Of a DNA stretch of 64,000 bases, positions 1-11,171 are shown in pieces. Location: the NCBI GenBank assembly GCA_910591455.2, contig OU342808.1, positions 26,440,122-26,504,121 on the forward strand, written 5' to 3'. Both the position numbers and the translations under genes were made by a program. The notes under the pieces are model-generated. The model ran no database searches. It was not told the DNA's origin and saw nothing but the letters and a program-made list of their open reading frames with translations. The DNA comes from Pholis gunnellus (taxonomy: Eukaryota; Chordata; Actinopteri; Perciformes; Pholidae). Within the stretch, counting starts at the first letter, position 1, and every line of letters begins with the position of its first letter.

Positions 1-2469
1 AAAAGTGCAAGTTTTCACACCTCAACAGAGGAGTCAAGGACATGGAAATAGCAAATTACAACCGGTGTGTCTTTAAGATATGAGAAAGTTAAGGACTCTG
101 TGATGACTAGTAGAGCAATGGGTTTTGTGAGTGGATCCCTGTTTTGTTTATTCTTTTGTGATGACACAAGCACATGTCTGACCTTCAGGTCCCGAGATAC
201 GCAGCAATGTGCCAGCAAAGGCAGAGAAGAAGAAGACGACTGCGAGCAAGTAAACATGGACGTAACAACCCAAATGTTTTGCCATTTTATGTTGAATGTC
301 AACGTGGTTAACATGCAATAAAGCTGCTTGGTTGAATTTAGAAAAAAAGGATCATGTCTGTGTTAAAATAATAACGCCACAACGTAAATACTGTAAATAA
401 ATATTATTTAAATAATAGAATTTCTGATGGGAACAAAGGTCTCCTGCGTGAAAGTCCTGTGTTTGTTTGATCTCTTCATCACTCGACTTTCTTGCTTCTT
501 ATACGCGTCATTATATTACGTAACGTTCAAGCAGAGAGTGAACCAGAACAGTAAAGCTGCCAACTTGAAAACCAAAACAATGAGCGGATAGGAGCAATAA
601 ATCTGTGTGGATCTGAAGGATCTGAACTGACAAAAAAAAAAGGCTACATAAATTGTTTTTCTGAGACGTCAGACAAATCATTATTTTGTGCCACACGACA
701 CAAACGGTACACTTAATCCTGCAATAAACTCGAAACAATGCAACTGGATTAAATATCACGTACTAAAGCAGGCACACACATGCCGGATATCACTCACTGA
801 AGAAGAAGTAACGATAGTGTTAATAGTAGCAGTAAACCACCGGTCTCAACCCTCCGTTCAACACATGTGAAGCACCGTCGGCTCCTCCAGATGGACCAGT
901 AAAACGTGTCCCGCTCTGCCCAAGCAGACGCAGGAAGTTCAAGTCTGGAGATCGACTTTCTGGTTTGAGGACAGATTATTAAATCCATCTTTCACTGTGG
1001 AAATACACGCTGCTCTCCAGAGACAGCTGGCTGCACGACGTGAAGAGGCAAGGTGCCGTCTGCAGCGCTCACAACTGAAAAGATGCTGCAAGTAAACCGC
1101 CTGGAATCCTTTAAAGAGAAACAGACTCATTGTGAAAAACACTGATTATTGTTCACGTCGTTTTTGTGCGTGCGTGAGTGCGTGCATCTCTGTGTCTGTC
1201 CGCGGCTAATCTTGCATTCTGCCTCACTAAACTGCGTAACATTTTGAGTGTTCATTTATGGCTGCATGTCCGAGGACCTCTCGTGGTTTGCAGTGACTCA
1301 CGTTTTCTCAAAACACCTTTTTATTGCGTGTTCGATGCGGCCGTTGATTGACTGCTCAGTCTCATCACTCACTATTCTTAACCTTGACTCCGGACTGTAG
1401 GTAGTAGGAACAAAGCTGAGAGCATCGCCGGCACACTCGCTCGCTACTCAGCCGCCAAAGAGGAGGGAAAACAGTTTGCTTAATTTTATTGTTTTTGACG
1501 GTGTGTTTGGCTAACGGCTAACGGCTAACAGCTAACAGAACTACACACACAGCTGAGCGCATCGCCGCCGCTCAGCTGCTGCTTTGCGGCCAGAGACACA
1601 GTTATTCTGTGCCTTTTTATTCTTGAACCAACCTAACGTTTACAACAATATTGTCGAAAAAAGTAGTCTTGAAGCCGCACAGATTAAAGTTTTTAGCGTA
1701 TCTGTTGTGTGAGATGTGCGGGTGAACAATGTGTGGGTTGTATTTATTCCATCAAACATTAAAGCAGCGGCCGTTGCAGATGCACCTGGTGGAGATCACA
1801 TTTCTAGTATATATATATATATACATAAATATATATATACACACACATCACACCTGTGTATGTTGCATATTGGACCATGACTGGCTCCAAACCACATGTT
1901 AAACTGAGATTTAAGCTCAGAGACACTTTCCTGCGTCAGATGAATGTGAAAACAGCCTTCTAGTGCCAAACTCTGCACATGAATCACTGCACAGTGAAGC
2001 TCAAACATCCAAGTGAAGAAATCAAAACAGGAGGGGGACTTTAAACTTGGGTAGAATATACAGGTAGCGTTGAGAAACGGTTCAGAAGTGCACTGTAAAG
2101 ACGCCCCTCTTTGTCAGCTGATCTGTCATTTTCAAGCCCCTTTTCTTATAACTATATATTTTCTATGTCTTCTGAAACTTATAATGTAAGTCTACACTGT
2201 ACTCAAAACACAGGCAACAACGACAGCATCAACTTAGCCTATAAACGGCTCTAAACCAGAGTGTTAGCTCACATGATGGATACTGTAATACTGTGTTTTT
2301 ATTATGGAATTATTCTATATTGAACACAGGGTTAAAAAAAAAAAGTCAGAATGTATAAGGACTATACAACGGTTCATTGGGTTTCCCTCAAAATTGACAT
2401 CTGCTCTGTCCAGGCAAAGTAACCCAATACAGCGGTTCGTTTGATTTCATTTTTCGTGCGTTTTCCTCC
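1..2469. other. Gene-free flank downstream of dmrt2
   Basis: No exon-like reading frame with a recognisable domain is visible. Visible content: a fragment near 421-480 resembling the end of a common percomorph repeat (the family at 2470-2760 and 28880-29060), a short GGCTAAC-type tandem near 1509-1540, and an (AT)n tract at about 1807-1847. The short open frames here look random. Confidence 0.5.
1807..1847. repeat. (AT)n/(AC)n microsatellite
   Basis: Alternating TA dinucleotides are interrupted once and run into a short AC tract. It is simple sequence with no coding content. Confidence 0.85.
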
Positions 2470-2760
2470 GAAAACGTCCAGCAACACGTGTCAATTTCTG
2501 CTCCTTACATGCATACGGGTTTCTAAAAATAAATGTACGTCTTCACAGGAAACTACTTAGTTAGATTTAGGAGATCAGCGTTGTTTGGGTTCAACGTAAG
2601 TGCCGTTACTGAAGTACGCAAGTTACATATGACAAAAACATCAACACTGGATTCTCGTTTCACACGGGGAACCAACAGCCGATCCACCTCCACTCCCGTT
2701 CATGATTCCTGTGGATAACATGCAAAATAGTTTCGTGGGATATCTACGAATAGTTTTTTT
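2470..2760 (+). repeat. Left arm of a long inverted repeat
   Basis: Several blocks here reappear in reverse complement at 4755-5015, in mirrored order: a block around CAGCAACACGTGTCAATTTC, a block containing the TTAGTTAGATTTAGG motif, and a block around TGGGATATCTACGAATAG. The middle block resembles a repeat seen in many percomorph genomes and again at 28880-29060. It could be one arm of a foldback element or an independent insertion. Confidence 0.6.
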
Positions 2761-3999
2761 GTAGCTTTTGCCAGGAATGCAGGATCAGACCAGCCCGACC
2801 TAGGAACGTGTCATTCGACAGAAGAGCTCCACCGACCTGATCCTGTTCCACCCAATCATTCTCACCCAGCCTTTTTTTTGACTCAGCAGTAAAAGACAAC
2901 AAGTAGACGTCTCAGTCTAAACACAGACGCTCTTGTTTGCCTGAGGGAAGGCTGTATATAAGGAGTGTACATTTGAATACACTTTTATTGGCCTTATGCA
3001 AATCAGAGCTTTTAAGTGTCAGCAATCCTGGTGTTTACTCTAGTTAGCGTGAGCCAGGTGCGGTGGTCATTTATCACTGCAGAGTTACAGCTGCACTGGC
3101 GTCTACGTGCGGCGTTGGTGCTGCAGAAGCCGCCAACTGATCTTTTTTTAATTTATTTTTCCGCCAGTCGTACTGTAGCTACAAAGAGCTGTGAACAAAC
3201 TCAGAGATATTACTGCAGAACGCAGCAAAGACAACAACCCTGACAGAAATAACATTTGTGATAAGTTGTGCACAAGCCCCACGTGTGACAGTACGCCGCA
3301 GACAATCACGATATTTTCTTTGGGCGACAATGCAACACAAAGCGTTTTTCCATAGCATTTACATGAATGTTTAGACTGGCAAATTCCCTGCAAAAGCTCA
3401 GCAGGTGGAGAAGACGCCAATGTTTGTGTAAGTCACAAAATAAAGACATTTGTCTCAACAATAATTGGGTAAATCAAGAACTCTTTGGGAGGAGCTTAGC
3501 GATGAGAAGCGTGGGTCGTCACATGTTACAAACCGCCATCGCAAACAGACGTCACAATAAGTAAAAAGTGACTGTTTCCGTCTTCTTTTTTCTCTCAAGG
3601 TTCACCGTCTCAAACTCCGGCTGCTCAAAAGATTTACAATTATTTGCATTAACTTGCAAATGTGGCTATCATCTGGAGTCGAAAGTGGCTGCATTTGCCT
3701 TTCTCCTCGATCCTTGGGCGAATGTTTCAAAATGACTCGAGAGCAGACGCGACACACCCTCGAGTAGCTTCAACTTGCAAATTAAAGTTGAGTCCCTGGT
3801 TACATTTAGTCTTCGCTGAATGAAACAAAGCCGCAAAACAGACGTGATATTAACCTCTGCTTACGTCTCTCCCTGGGGGGGGCACTGATTGTTTTATGGC
3901 CCTGAGGTGAAGGTTTACTGTTTACTTTGAGCCACAAGCTGACTGGTTCATTTGTCTTCTTTAGTGCTCCAAATGTCAGTTTGTGTTGCAGAAGTGTCT

Positions 4000-4016
4000 C
4001 CCCCCCCCCCCCCCCC
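4000..4016. repeat. Poly-C run (17 nt)
   Basis: An uninterrupted C homopolymer. Its exact length is likely uncertain because such runs are error-prone in sequencing. Confidence 0.85.
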
Positions 4017-4243
4017 ACGCTGTGAGCAGAAGTTTGGAGCGATGCTGGAAGCTACCGCAACAACAGACACAAGAGCACAGGTGCTGCTGGTGGAATGAAT
4101 CGTTGTCGAGCCTCAGGAGGCAACGCTACACTGTACAATGGACCCATTGTGTCAGCGTTGTGTTTCTTTGTGTAAACTCAGCAGATATAAAAACATGTCG
4201 ATGGTACAGCTGCTTTGGAGGCAGGAATTTATTTTAGGAGCCT

Positions 4244-4269
4244 GGGGGGGGGGGGGGGGGGGGGGGGGG
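4244..4269. repeat. Poly-G run (26 nt)
   Basis: An uninterrupted G homopolymer of 26 bases, followed by CGAGG. Long G runs can form quadruplexes and are often mis-sized in assemblies. Confidence 0.85.
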
Positions 4270-4754
4270 CGAGGTGCCACTGTTCTTGTAATGTTTTAAA
4301 TATCCGACAAAGTGTGTGAGATGTGTTAGTTATGAAATGACCCGCGAAGGCATCGGTGTAAATGCTAAACCCGCAATTTAAATACGCCGTCAGATTCTCG
4401 TGATTGGTTTGCAGCATTCCAACATATCCGCCTGACTCTAACGTCGTTTTAAGTCGACGGGTAATGTGTGGCCATTTAAAACATTTTTGCCGTTGTTTTA
4501 AGAGTGGAGTTAAGAGCGAGTTAAGACAGAACTAGCCTGCGATTGAGAAGACATGCTGTAAATGTAAAATTCATTTGTGAATCAAGAGTTTTATATCAAA
4601 ATCTAAACTGTTATTCGGTTATACGGTTAGGGACACAAATAAAGAAGAGTTGAGAAGAGGCGCCGTGATTCGCCAACAAAGACGGGAAAAGAAGATGTGC
4701 CAGAGCAGGTTGACCTCATCCAGAGTTTGGAGCTTCACATATGAAAAATAGTGC

Positions 4755-5015
4755 AACTTAATTCGTAGATATTCCACGAATGGCAGGAGGGGAAGAGGAT
4801 GGGTCCAACAAACAGCAATCTTTCAGCCAGAGATCCGGTCGCGTGTCACGTAACTTGCATGACGTAGTAACGTGACTTCCAAGGTTGTTTTAACCGAAAC
4901 ATAACTATGTAGTTCGGTTGCCTAAACCTAACTAAGTTTCCTTAGAAGACGGAGGTTTATTTGGAAAAGACTGCATGTAGCGAGCGGAAATTGACACGTG
5001 TTGCTGGCTTTGTTT
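4755..5015 (-). repeat. Right arm of a long inverted repeat
   Basis: Reverse-complement counterpart of 2470-2760. It contains TTCGTAGATATTCCACGAAT, then the complement of the GGTTTAGG-type block (CCTAAACCTAACTAAG), then GAAATTGACACGTGTTGCTGG. The order mirrors the left arm. The arms are diverged rather than identical. Confidence 0.6.
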
Positions 5016-5635
5016 GAGGATACGACGGTCAGAGTCTTAAACCGGCGTCTTGTAGCAGAACAAAAATGAATGTTTCCAGACATCAAAGTGCTGCTCGGTA
5101 CATCTTGAAGCCGTGTTAATGACGTCTGTAGCGGTTCTCTATTATTCGTCAGTGTTGTTTTCATGTCACGATGCAAAACAAATCCGTTGACTCTGAACTC
5201 GGTGGAAGGTCTGGACTCAGCCGCAGACGTACCGGCGTTCTCCCTGCGATGTTACGAGGTCTTGAGGCGGGTTACTGGAGGTACAGATTCCCCTGAACCC
5301 CGTGATGGCAAAAGCGAACACTTCAGGGATAGACTGCATGTGTGAAAGTGTCTTACAATAGGGGCATCCAAGAGGGCACTTTTACTGCGTTTCACTCAAA
5401 CATGGGGGACCAGAGTGTAGAAACAAACTCAACTCTCAAAACAATTTTCCCACATGTCTGAACACACGTCTCTGCCTTCGCTGTTATCTCTCTATTGTAC
5501 TTTCAGATAACATTTGCTACAAAGAATATCGGTCATGGAGGTTAAAGTCAAAACAACGAGATCATTTTCTGCCTCAACTAAACAACCAAAACCACCAGTG
5601 TGTGTGTGTCGAATCATTCCAGCTCACACATTACA

Positions 5636-5657
5636 AGTGTGTGTATATATATATGTA

Positions 5658-5691
<34 letters not shown>

Positions 5692-5695
5692 ACTG
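5636..5695. repeat. (GT)n microsatellite with internal (AT)n
   Basis: GT dinucleotides with a short TATATATATATGTATG interruption. Confidence 0.85.
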
Positions 5696-5761
5696 TGTGT
5701 TTTCAGGATATTCCCAGAGCCCCTTTCAGCCATGAACCGCCAGCCTTCTCGCCCCTATCGG

Positions 5762-5782
5762 CCCCCCCCCCCCCCCCCCCCC
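5762..5782. repeat. Poly-C run (21 nt)
   Basis: An uninterrupted C homopolymer followed by AGGCCTG. Confidence 0.85.
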
Positions 5783-6050
5783 AGGCCTGTCAGCCCTGAC
5801 AACATGGTAATTAAGTGGGAGCTACTTGTCCAAAAAGCTGCAGTGCAACACATTTCTTATTGGATTACAAGGTGCATGTGAGGGAATGCGTGAACCGGCC
5901 GGTGTTCCTCCGCCTGCTGCTGCTGGTAGACACACACATGAACAGAGATCCTCCACCGTTTCCTTCACGCCCGCTGATCGCCGATGCAAAATACAGCATG
6001 TGCCATTTACTTGTCGAGTCAAAATAACCCACCGTGGGACTTTGCTGTGA

Positions 6051-6052
<2 letters not shown>

Positions 6053-6086
<34 letters not shown>
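6053..6086. repeat. (GT)17 microsatellite
   Basis: A pure GT dinucleotide run. Confidence 0.9.
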
Positions 6087-6089
<3 letters not shown>

Positions 6090-6224
6090 AGTCTGAGGTG
6101 CTTAATAGATTCTTAATGTGCAAACAGGATTGTGGCGTATCAGATGGTGTTGGGAAGTTACTGGCGTGACAACGGCAACAGTGGAACGGATGGCTTGATT
6201 CAACACCTGGAGAAGGGTTCATCA

Positions 6225-6227
<3 letters not shown>

Positions 6228-6287
<60 letters not shown>
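6228..6287. repeat. (GT)n microsatellite
   Basis: About 30 GT units with one TATG interruption near the middle. Confidence 0.9.
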
Positions 6288-6290
<3 letters not shown>

Positions 6291-7076
6291 GGGTTGAGAT
6301 GACTCGGGCTGCGATAAAGCAATAAACCAACCACACAGTCACTGGCAGGGCAGCCCGACACTATATGGGCAGGAGAAGAATGGAGCTGTTGTCATGTAGC
6401 AGGGGAATTACCTACGCGGGCATCACACCATTTTATTTTCATTTGTTTTTAAGTTTAACAAATGAATACATGTGATCACTGTTGACCTGTTCTCCAGTCT
6501 GACTGGTCTCTGCATTCACTGATAAACATGATTAGGACCAGATTAAAGCTGTGCTTTGAGCTGAATTGCTAACATGCTAATTTTTGCTAATTCACCTAAA
6601 AACAAAAACAGCCCCAGATCATTACTGTTCTGTGTGTAATCTCCTGTTATAACTTTATTTGTTACGTTTTTTTTTTATTGTTTTGCACTCAGAGATGACA
6701 TCAAACTAAAACAAATCAATGTTTAGTCTGTACGTTCTCTGTACAGTACATACAATAAAGCTTTGAATGGAATTAAGAGGATACGATAATATTGATCGTC
6801 AGATGTCGCAGTATCACAAAGACCAAAATAAGTACAGAAAAACAGAGAAAAGTAAAAAGAAATAAAGACATAAATGCATAATAGCAGGATACTTAGAAAT
6901 ACTTACTTATAAACATAACATAGTATGAGATAGAATATCGTAATATATAGTGAAGCTCAGCAGCATGTCATAGAATATTAGATAAAATACAGATTTTGTT
7001 GTTATTATTGACCTCTTTCCTGTTGTCTCCCTATTGAGCCTTGAAACAAGAGACACGAAAGACAAAGTTCCCAGAC

Positions 7077-7143
7077 TGCGTGTGTGTGTGTGTGCGTGTG
7101 TGTGTGCGAGCGTGCGTGCGTGTGTGTGTGTTTGCGTGTGTGT
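7077..7143. repeat. Imperfect (GT)n/(GC) microsatellite
   Basis: GT units interspersed with GC and GA steps such as GTGCGAGCGTGCGTGCG. Confidence 0.85.
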
Positions 7144-7260
7144 TCCCAACATCACAGCATGAAGGAAAGTCATTGAAGTCTCTAAATGGCAAACGACACA
7201 TGCGTACCCCAAACAAAATGCTACTGTGTGAACTACAACTGTTTATAGGAGGATTGTGGA

Positions 7261-7291
7261 GGGGGGGGGGGGGGGGGGGAGGAGGGGGGGG
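7261..7291. repeat. G-rich run
   Basis: G19 followed by AGGA and a second G run. Potentially quadruplex-forming. Confidence 0.8.
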
Positions 7292-7430
7292 TCAACAATC
7301 CAGTTCACTCTGCTGACATGTTAAATCTCACACTTTGGGAATGAGGCCTCGGTGAGGACCTCAGCAGATACTTATCAGTGGCGGTTAGTGCAGACAAACA
7401 CTGTCACCTTCTGCTCACAGCCAACTGCTG

Positions 7431-7431
<1 letters not shown>

Positions 7432-7463
<32 letters not shown>
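7432..7463. repeat. (CA)16 microsatellite
   Basis: A pure CA dinucleotide run. Confidence 0.9.
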
Positions 7464-7465
<2 letters not shown>

Positions 7466-7927
7466 TAGTCAAGTCAGAAAAAAAACAAAGTCTTCATTGT
7501 GCTCTTATCTCAAGATTTGATACATCAGGGCTATACATGTTTAGGTTTGTCACTAAGCCCCGCCCCCTTCTGCTACTCCGTCACGCTGCCCTGTACCTTC
7601 AGGGAGCTAGCGTAGCATATACGTGCTAACGCCAGTTAAATGTGCTAACGTACTCTGCTAAATGTTAGCGCCACAGGTGTTTACGTAGAAACGTAACTAT
7701 TTTGGAAACTTCTTCCAACCTCTCTGGCTAACGAGTATCGCTACACAACGTTTAAACACGACTAGCTCAAAATCCACTAAACCAGCCTGAACATGAAGAA
7801 CAATATCAAACGGTTGCGTGATGGTCGGAGCGCGCTGATGCTACGCTACGATTGGCCAGTCTGCGTCTTCGCAAAGCGTCAATTATAATTTTAATCGTGC
7901 CAACAATACGGTGTGGACAGCAGCGGC

Positions 7928-8050
7928 GGAAAGTAGGCTACGTGTACTCAAGTATTTTACTTAAGTACAATTTTGAGATATTTAATTAAGTATATGTTAC
8001 TTACTTCCGCTCCAATACATTTCAGAGGGAAATATTCTATATTTTACTTT
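7928..8050 (+). repeat. TACTTAAGTA-type interspersed repeat, partial
   Basis: It begins near a GGCGGAAAGTAGG block and continues with ACTCAAGTATTTTACTTAAG. The same signature of GTACTTTTACTTAAGTA-like words occurs at 18505, 20108, 20530, 21350, 40625, 52066 and 62388. I recognise this as a high-copy percomorph repeat; its class is uncertain. Confidence 0.5.
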
Positions 8051-8741
8051 ACAACCTTATAGAAAACATCAACTTATAAGATTGTTGTAGACAAAAAGAC
8101 CCCACACACCCTCACAGGTGTTATTAGACCTCCTCAGGTGTGAGTTGTGTCATGTACTTATACAATTGATTAAGTCAAAAACAAATAAAAAAAGATATTT
8201 TCATGGAAGTGAGTGCATAAAGAGTGAGAAAACCGAAAAAAAATTGAAAAATGATTTTAGAAATACACATTTTTATTCGGAAAGACAAAAAGAAAACCAT
8301 AAAAAGTAGAATATACAATTTCAGATGAAAAGTTATGACAGCTCATATTTACTTTGTTTTACTCAAATCAACAGTGAATAAACGTTATTTCCTTTGCCTC
8401 TCTATCTCACACACACACACACACACTGTAAAAAACATATGACACCATATTTAAAATGACGTCTGCTCTCTCTGGTGACACAAAATGTCATCATCAGCCC
8501 AAATCCAATAACAGGCCTCTCTTTGAAACCATCACACGTCCGCACAAAGAAAAGTGAGAAGAAAAGCTTTTGAGTGGTTCGGCTGCAGATTCACGCCGAT
8601 GGAAAGTGAACGTTTGAGCCAGAAAGAAGAGATTAGTGACTTTATTTATTTTATATAACCTCTCGTCTTGTTCATTATTACACGGATCAGTGTTCTGCAG
8701 CTCAAGTGAAACCCATGTTTGAAGCTGTCTTTCAGCGTCGT

Positions 8742-8749
8742 CACACACA

Positions 8750-8780
<31 letters not shown>

Positions 8781-8792
8781 GCGCGCGCGCGC
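8742..8792. repeat. Compound (CA)n(CG)n microsatellite
   Basis: About 12 CA units switch directly into about 13 CG units. The uninterrupted CG part is uncommon in vertebrate DNA because of CpG decay. The tract alternates pyrimidine and purine throughout and could adopt Z-DNA. Confidence 0.9.
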
Positions 8793-9828
8793 TGAGAGTC
8801 CGTAAGTGCAAAGGAATGAGTGGAGAAATGCATCTTGAACGGATGAGATGATGCTGCTCACAGATTTATGAGCTGATATCGTGTTTCAAACCCCTGCAGA
8901 ACACGGTTAGTCCGCATCAACTCGTCATTTATGTGTTTTGTTTGTGTGATTTGTGTTTATGCAAATACACGATATCATAAAAAACAACCCGGCAATAATA
9001 CTTTTATGATTCTCAGTGAGTCTGAGTTCATAGCTTTGTGTTGTTTTGTTGAATTTATGTAAAACACCTTTAGGTTTTATTGAGTTATTATCGAGATATT
9101 TTAATTTAAATTATTGTCCCAACGATTTGTAAATAATCTGAAATACAATCCCAAGTCTGTAGTTTTCTCTGCTGCTCTTATTTTTTTTAAATATATAATT
9201 TATATATTTTATTTAAAATATCAGGTTTCAACATATAGTTACATTTAAATGAGCCCCACAATAAAAAATTGAAAATAAAAAGATGAGGCACTTATTTCTG
9301 GAAGATTTGCAAATATGAAAAGTCAAAAACATTTGACCTATATTTAGTAATCTAAATTTACTGCGTGTTGTTATTATATTGTTGGATTTCTAGGAGTTGT
9401 TGTTAGATTTATCATCTTGATGTTAATAACTGGCACTTTTCCAACAAAACACACATGCAAACTGAATATTTGGCACTAATTTTGAAAATCTTACTATTCA
9501 CAAAATGTGTTAGAATTCAAGTTTTCAAAATAAGATGTAAAATGTTGATTTTTATTTTAATGATAAATGGTATAAAATGTCCTCAGACCGTATTTATTTA
9601 GTATTTATTTTTAATAATCTGTTTTCTCTCTGCTGGTATTTCATGTGTAAGTTAAATCAGATTTTTTTTATTGTGAACTGTTATGAATGTAAAAAGCTGC
9701 CGTGATTTATTCGTGGGTGCAGACTAACTTCTGACCTAAACCTAAACCTGCTCACAGTCAAACATGTCATAACTCGAGCATAAAATAAAATACAAGACTT
9801 TTTATGGAAAGAGTTCATTCTTTTAAAG

Positions 9829-9834
9829 TTTATT
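9829..9834 (-). terminator. Candidate dmrt2 polyadenylation signal
   Basis: TTTATT on the plus strand gives AATAAA on the minus strand, about 250 nt past the dmrt2 stop codon. This would make a short 3' UTR. Further AATAAA copies occur at lower coordinates near 9595-9610, so alternative ends are possible. Confidence 0.45.
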
Positions 9835-10083
9835 GACATGAGGAAAACATTGGGATAATGTTTAAATACTCTACACAATAAAGTTATTAAGACATGCACA
9901 TGGAAAATATAATATACTGTACATAAATATTACATCGGGAAACCAAATTGTTCCTAGCTGGTCTAGCTTCTAATGCAGTGCCTGTGTGTTTAAGATTTAA
10001 GTTTGACCCCAAAAACCACAACTCGAGACGCCTTCTGAGACAAACCTCACATTCATAGTGCAAGAAGAGACACTTAATGGAAA

Positions 10084-11171
10084 TTAATGGAATGCTCGAC
10101 TCATGGCGGGCGTGGGCCTCTTCAGTATGGCCTCCACGGAGAAGGACAAAGACTCGCTGGACGCCATCTTGGTCCCCACGGGCTTTGACAGAAAGTCTTT
10201 GGCGTACCTGTCGGTGATTTTCACGGCCTGAATGTCCTTGGCGGAGCCCTCCCTGAACTTCCGGGCGGCCTCCTCTAGGAGCTCTTTGCAGTACGGAGCC
10301 CTGAGCTCCAGCCCGGCCCCGCCGCTGGTTTTCTCACCCAGCGAGTGCTGGATGAGGGAGTGAAAGGAGTTGAGTTTCATGGACAGCTTCGCGCTGTCCT
10401 TGCTCAGCTTGTTCAGAACCTGGCCGGAGGTTTGGGAATGAGGGTTGCCGGGGAAGGATTGTCCAAAGCTCCTCTTGGGTGGAGAGAAGGCCGAGCGTTC
10501 CCGCTGCCCCCCCTGGGCGACACCGTGAGGTTTGGGATCAGCCCGTTGAGGGTCCGACGAGTCCGGCAGCGCAGCTGCTCGGGATCCTTCCAGCTTGGCC
10601 GCGGCCGCCTCCTGCTCCGGCTGCTGGCTCTCGGCTGGCACCGCCTTGGGCTCCCACGCCGCCCCCGGCTTCATGTTCTGCACCGCCGTGGCGTTGAACA
10701 GGCACTGCTGGTAGAGCAGGGCGTCGCCCAGGTTGGCCGCTCCGCGGGGCCACACCATGTAGCCGCCGCGCGACGGCTGCAGCGGGTAGTGGCGGTAGGT
10801 GGTGGCCACGCTGACGTTAGAGGAGATGAGCTCCACGTTGGCCGAGCCGGCCGGGTACTGCATGGACAGATCCAGGCAGTTAGGGCCCAGGAAGTTGCAC
10901 AGCTCTTTGGGCTGCGATTCGGCCGGAGCCGCGGGCGAGTAGGACGTCTTGTAGTTGTACTCGGCGGCGTGGTGAGCCATGCTGTTGGGGAAGATGAGCG
11001 AGGCCGCCTGGCTGTTCTCCAGCAGCTCTCGCTCTTTGTACTCCCGCTCCAGCATGATGGTTTCCAGCTCCTTGTCGGCGAAGGCCCTCCTCTTCCTCAT
11101 GCGATCGCTCAGCGGCGGGGGGAGAGCCGCGTTGGCTGCCAGGAAGGGATCGGACTGCACCGGACGGTATC
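10084..11171 (-). CDS. dmrt2: dmrt2 coding exon 3 (last)
   Basis: An acceptor reading GATGGCAG precedes the split glycine codon at residue 150, in phase with exon 2. The exon encodes 362 residues and ends at a stop codon at 10086-10084. It is GC- and CpG-rich, unlike the AT-rich flanks. It contains a Lys/Arg/Glu-rich stretch soon after the start and the conserved C-terminal tail. Confidence 0.95.

Larger units (their letters stand above)
2761..4754. other. Interior between two inverted repeat arms
   Basis: No gene is recognised. The stretch holds a C17 run (4000-4016) and a G26 run (4244-4269). If the two arms belong to one element this is its interior, but no transposase-like frame is visible. 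The longest frames are under 100 codons and lack recognisable motifs. Confidence 0.4.
5016..9809. other. Gene-free region rich in simple repeats
   Basis: No supported gene is present. The stretch is dominated by (GT)n/(CA)n microsatellites, C and G homopolymers and AT-rich unique sequence. One copy of a tree-like repeat built on TACTTAAGTA motifs lies near 7928-8050. Long reading frames such as those at 6019-6342 are translations of (CA)n and are not genes. Confidence 0.5.

Noticed and set aside
6019..6342. Open frames across (CA)n/(GT)n tracts here and at 7041, 8494, 47073 and 49223
   Set aside because: They translate dinucleotide repeats (Thr-His or Cys-Val runs) and have no unique coding sequence.
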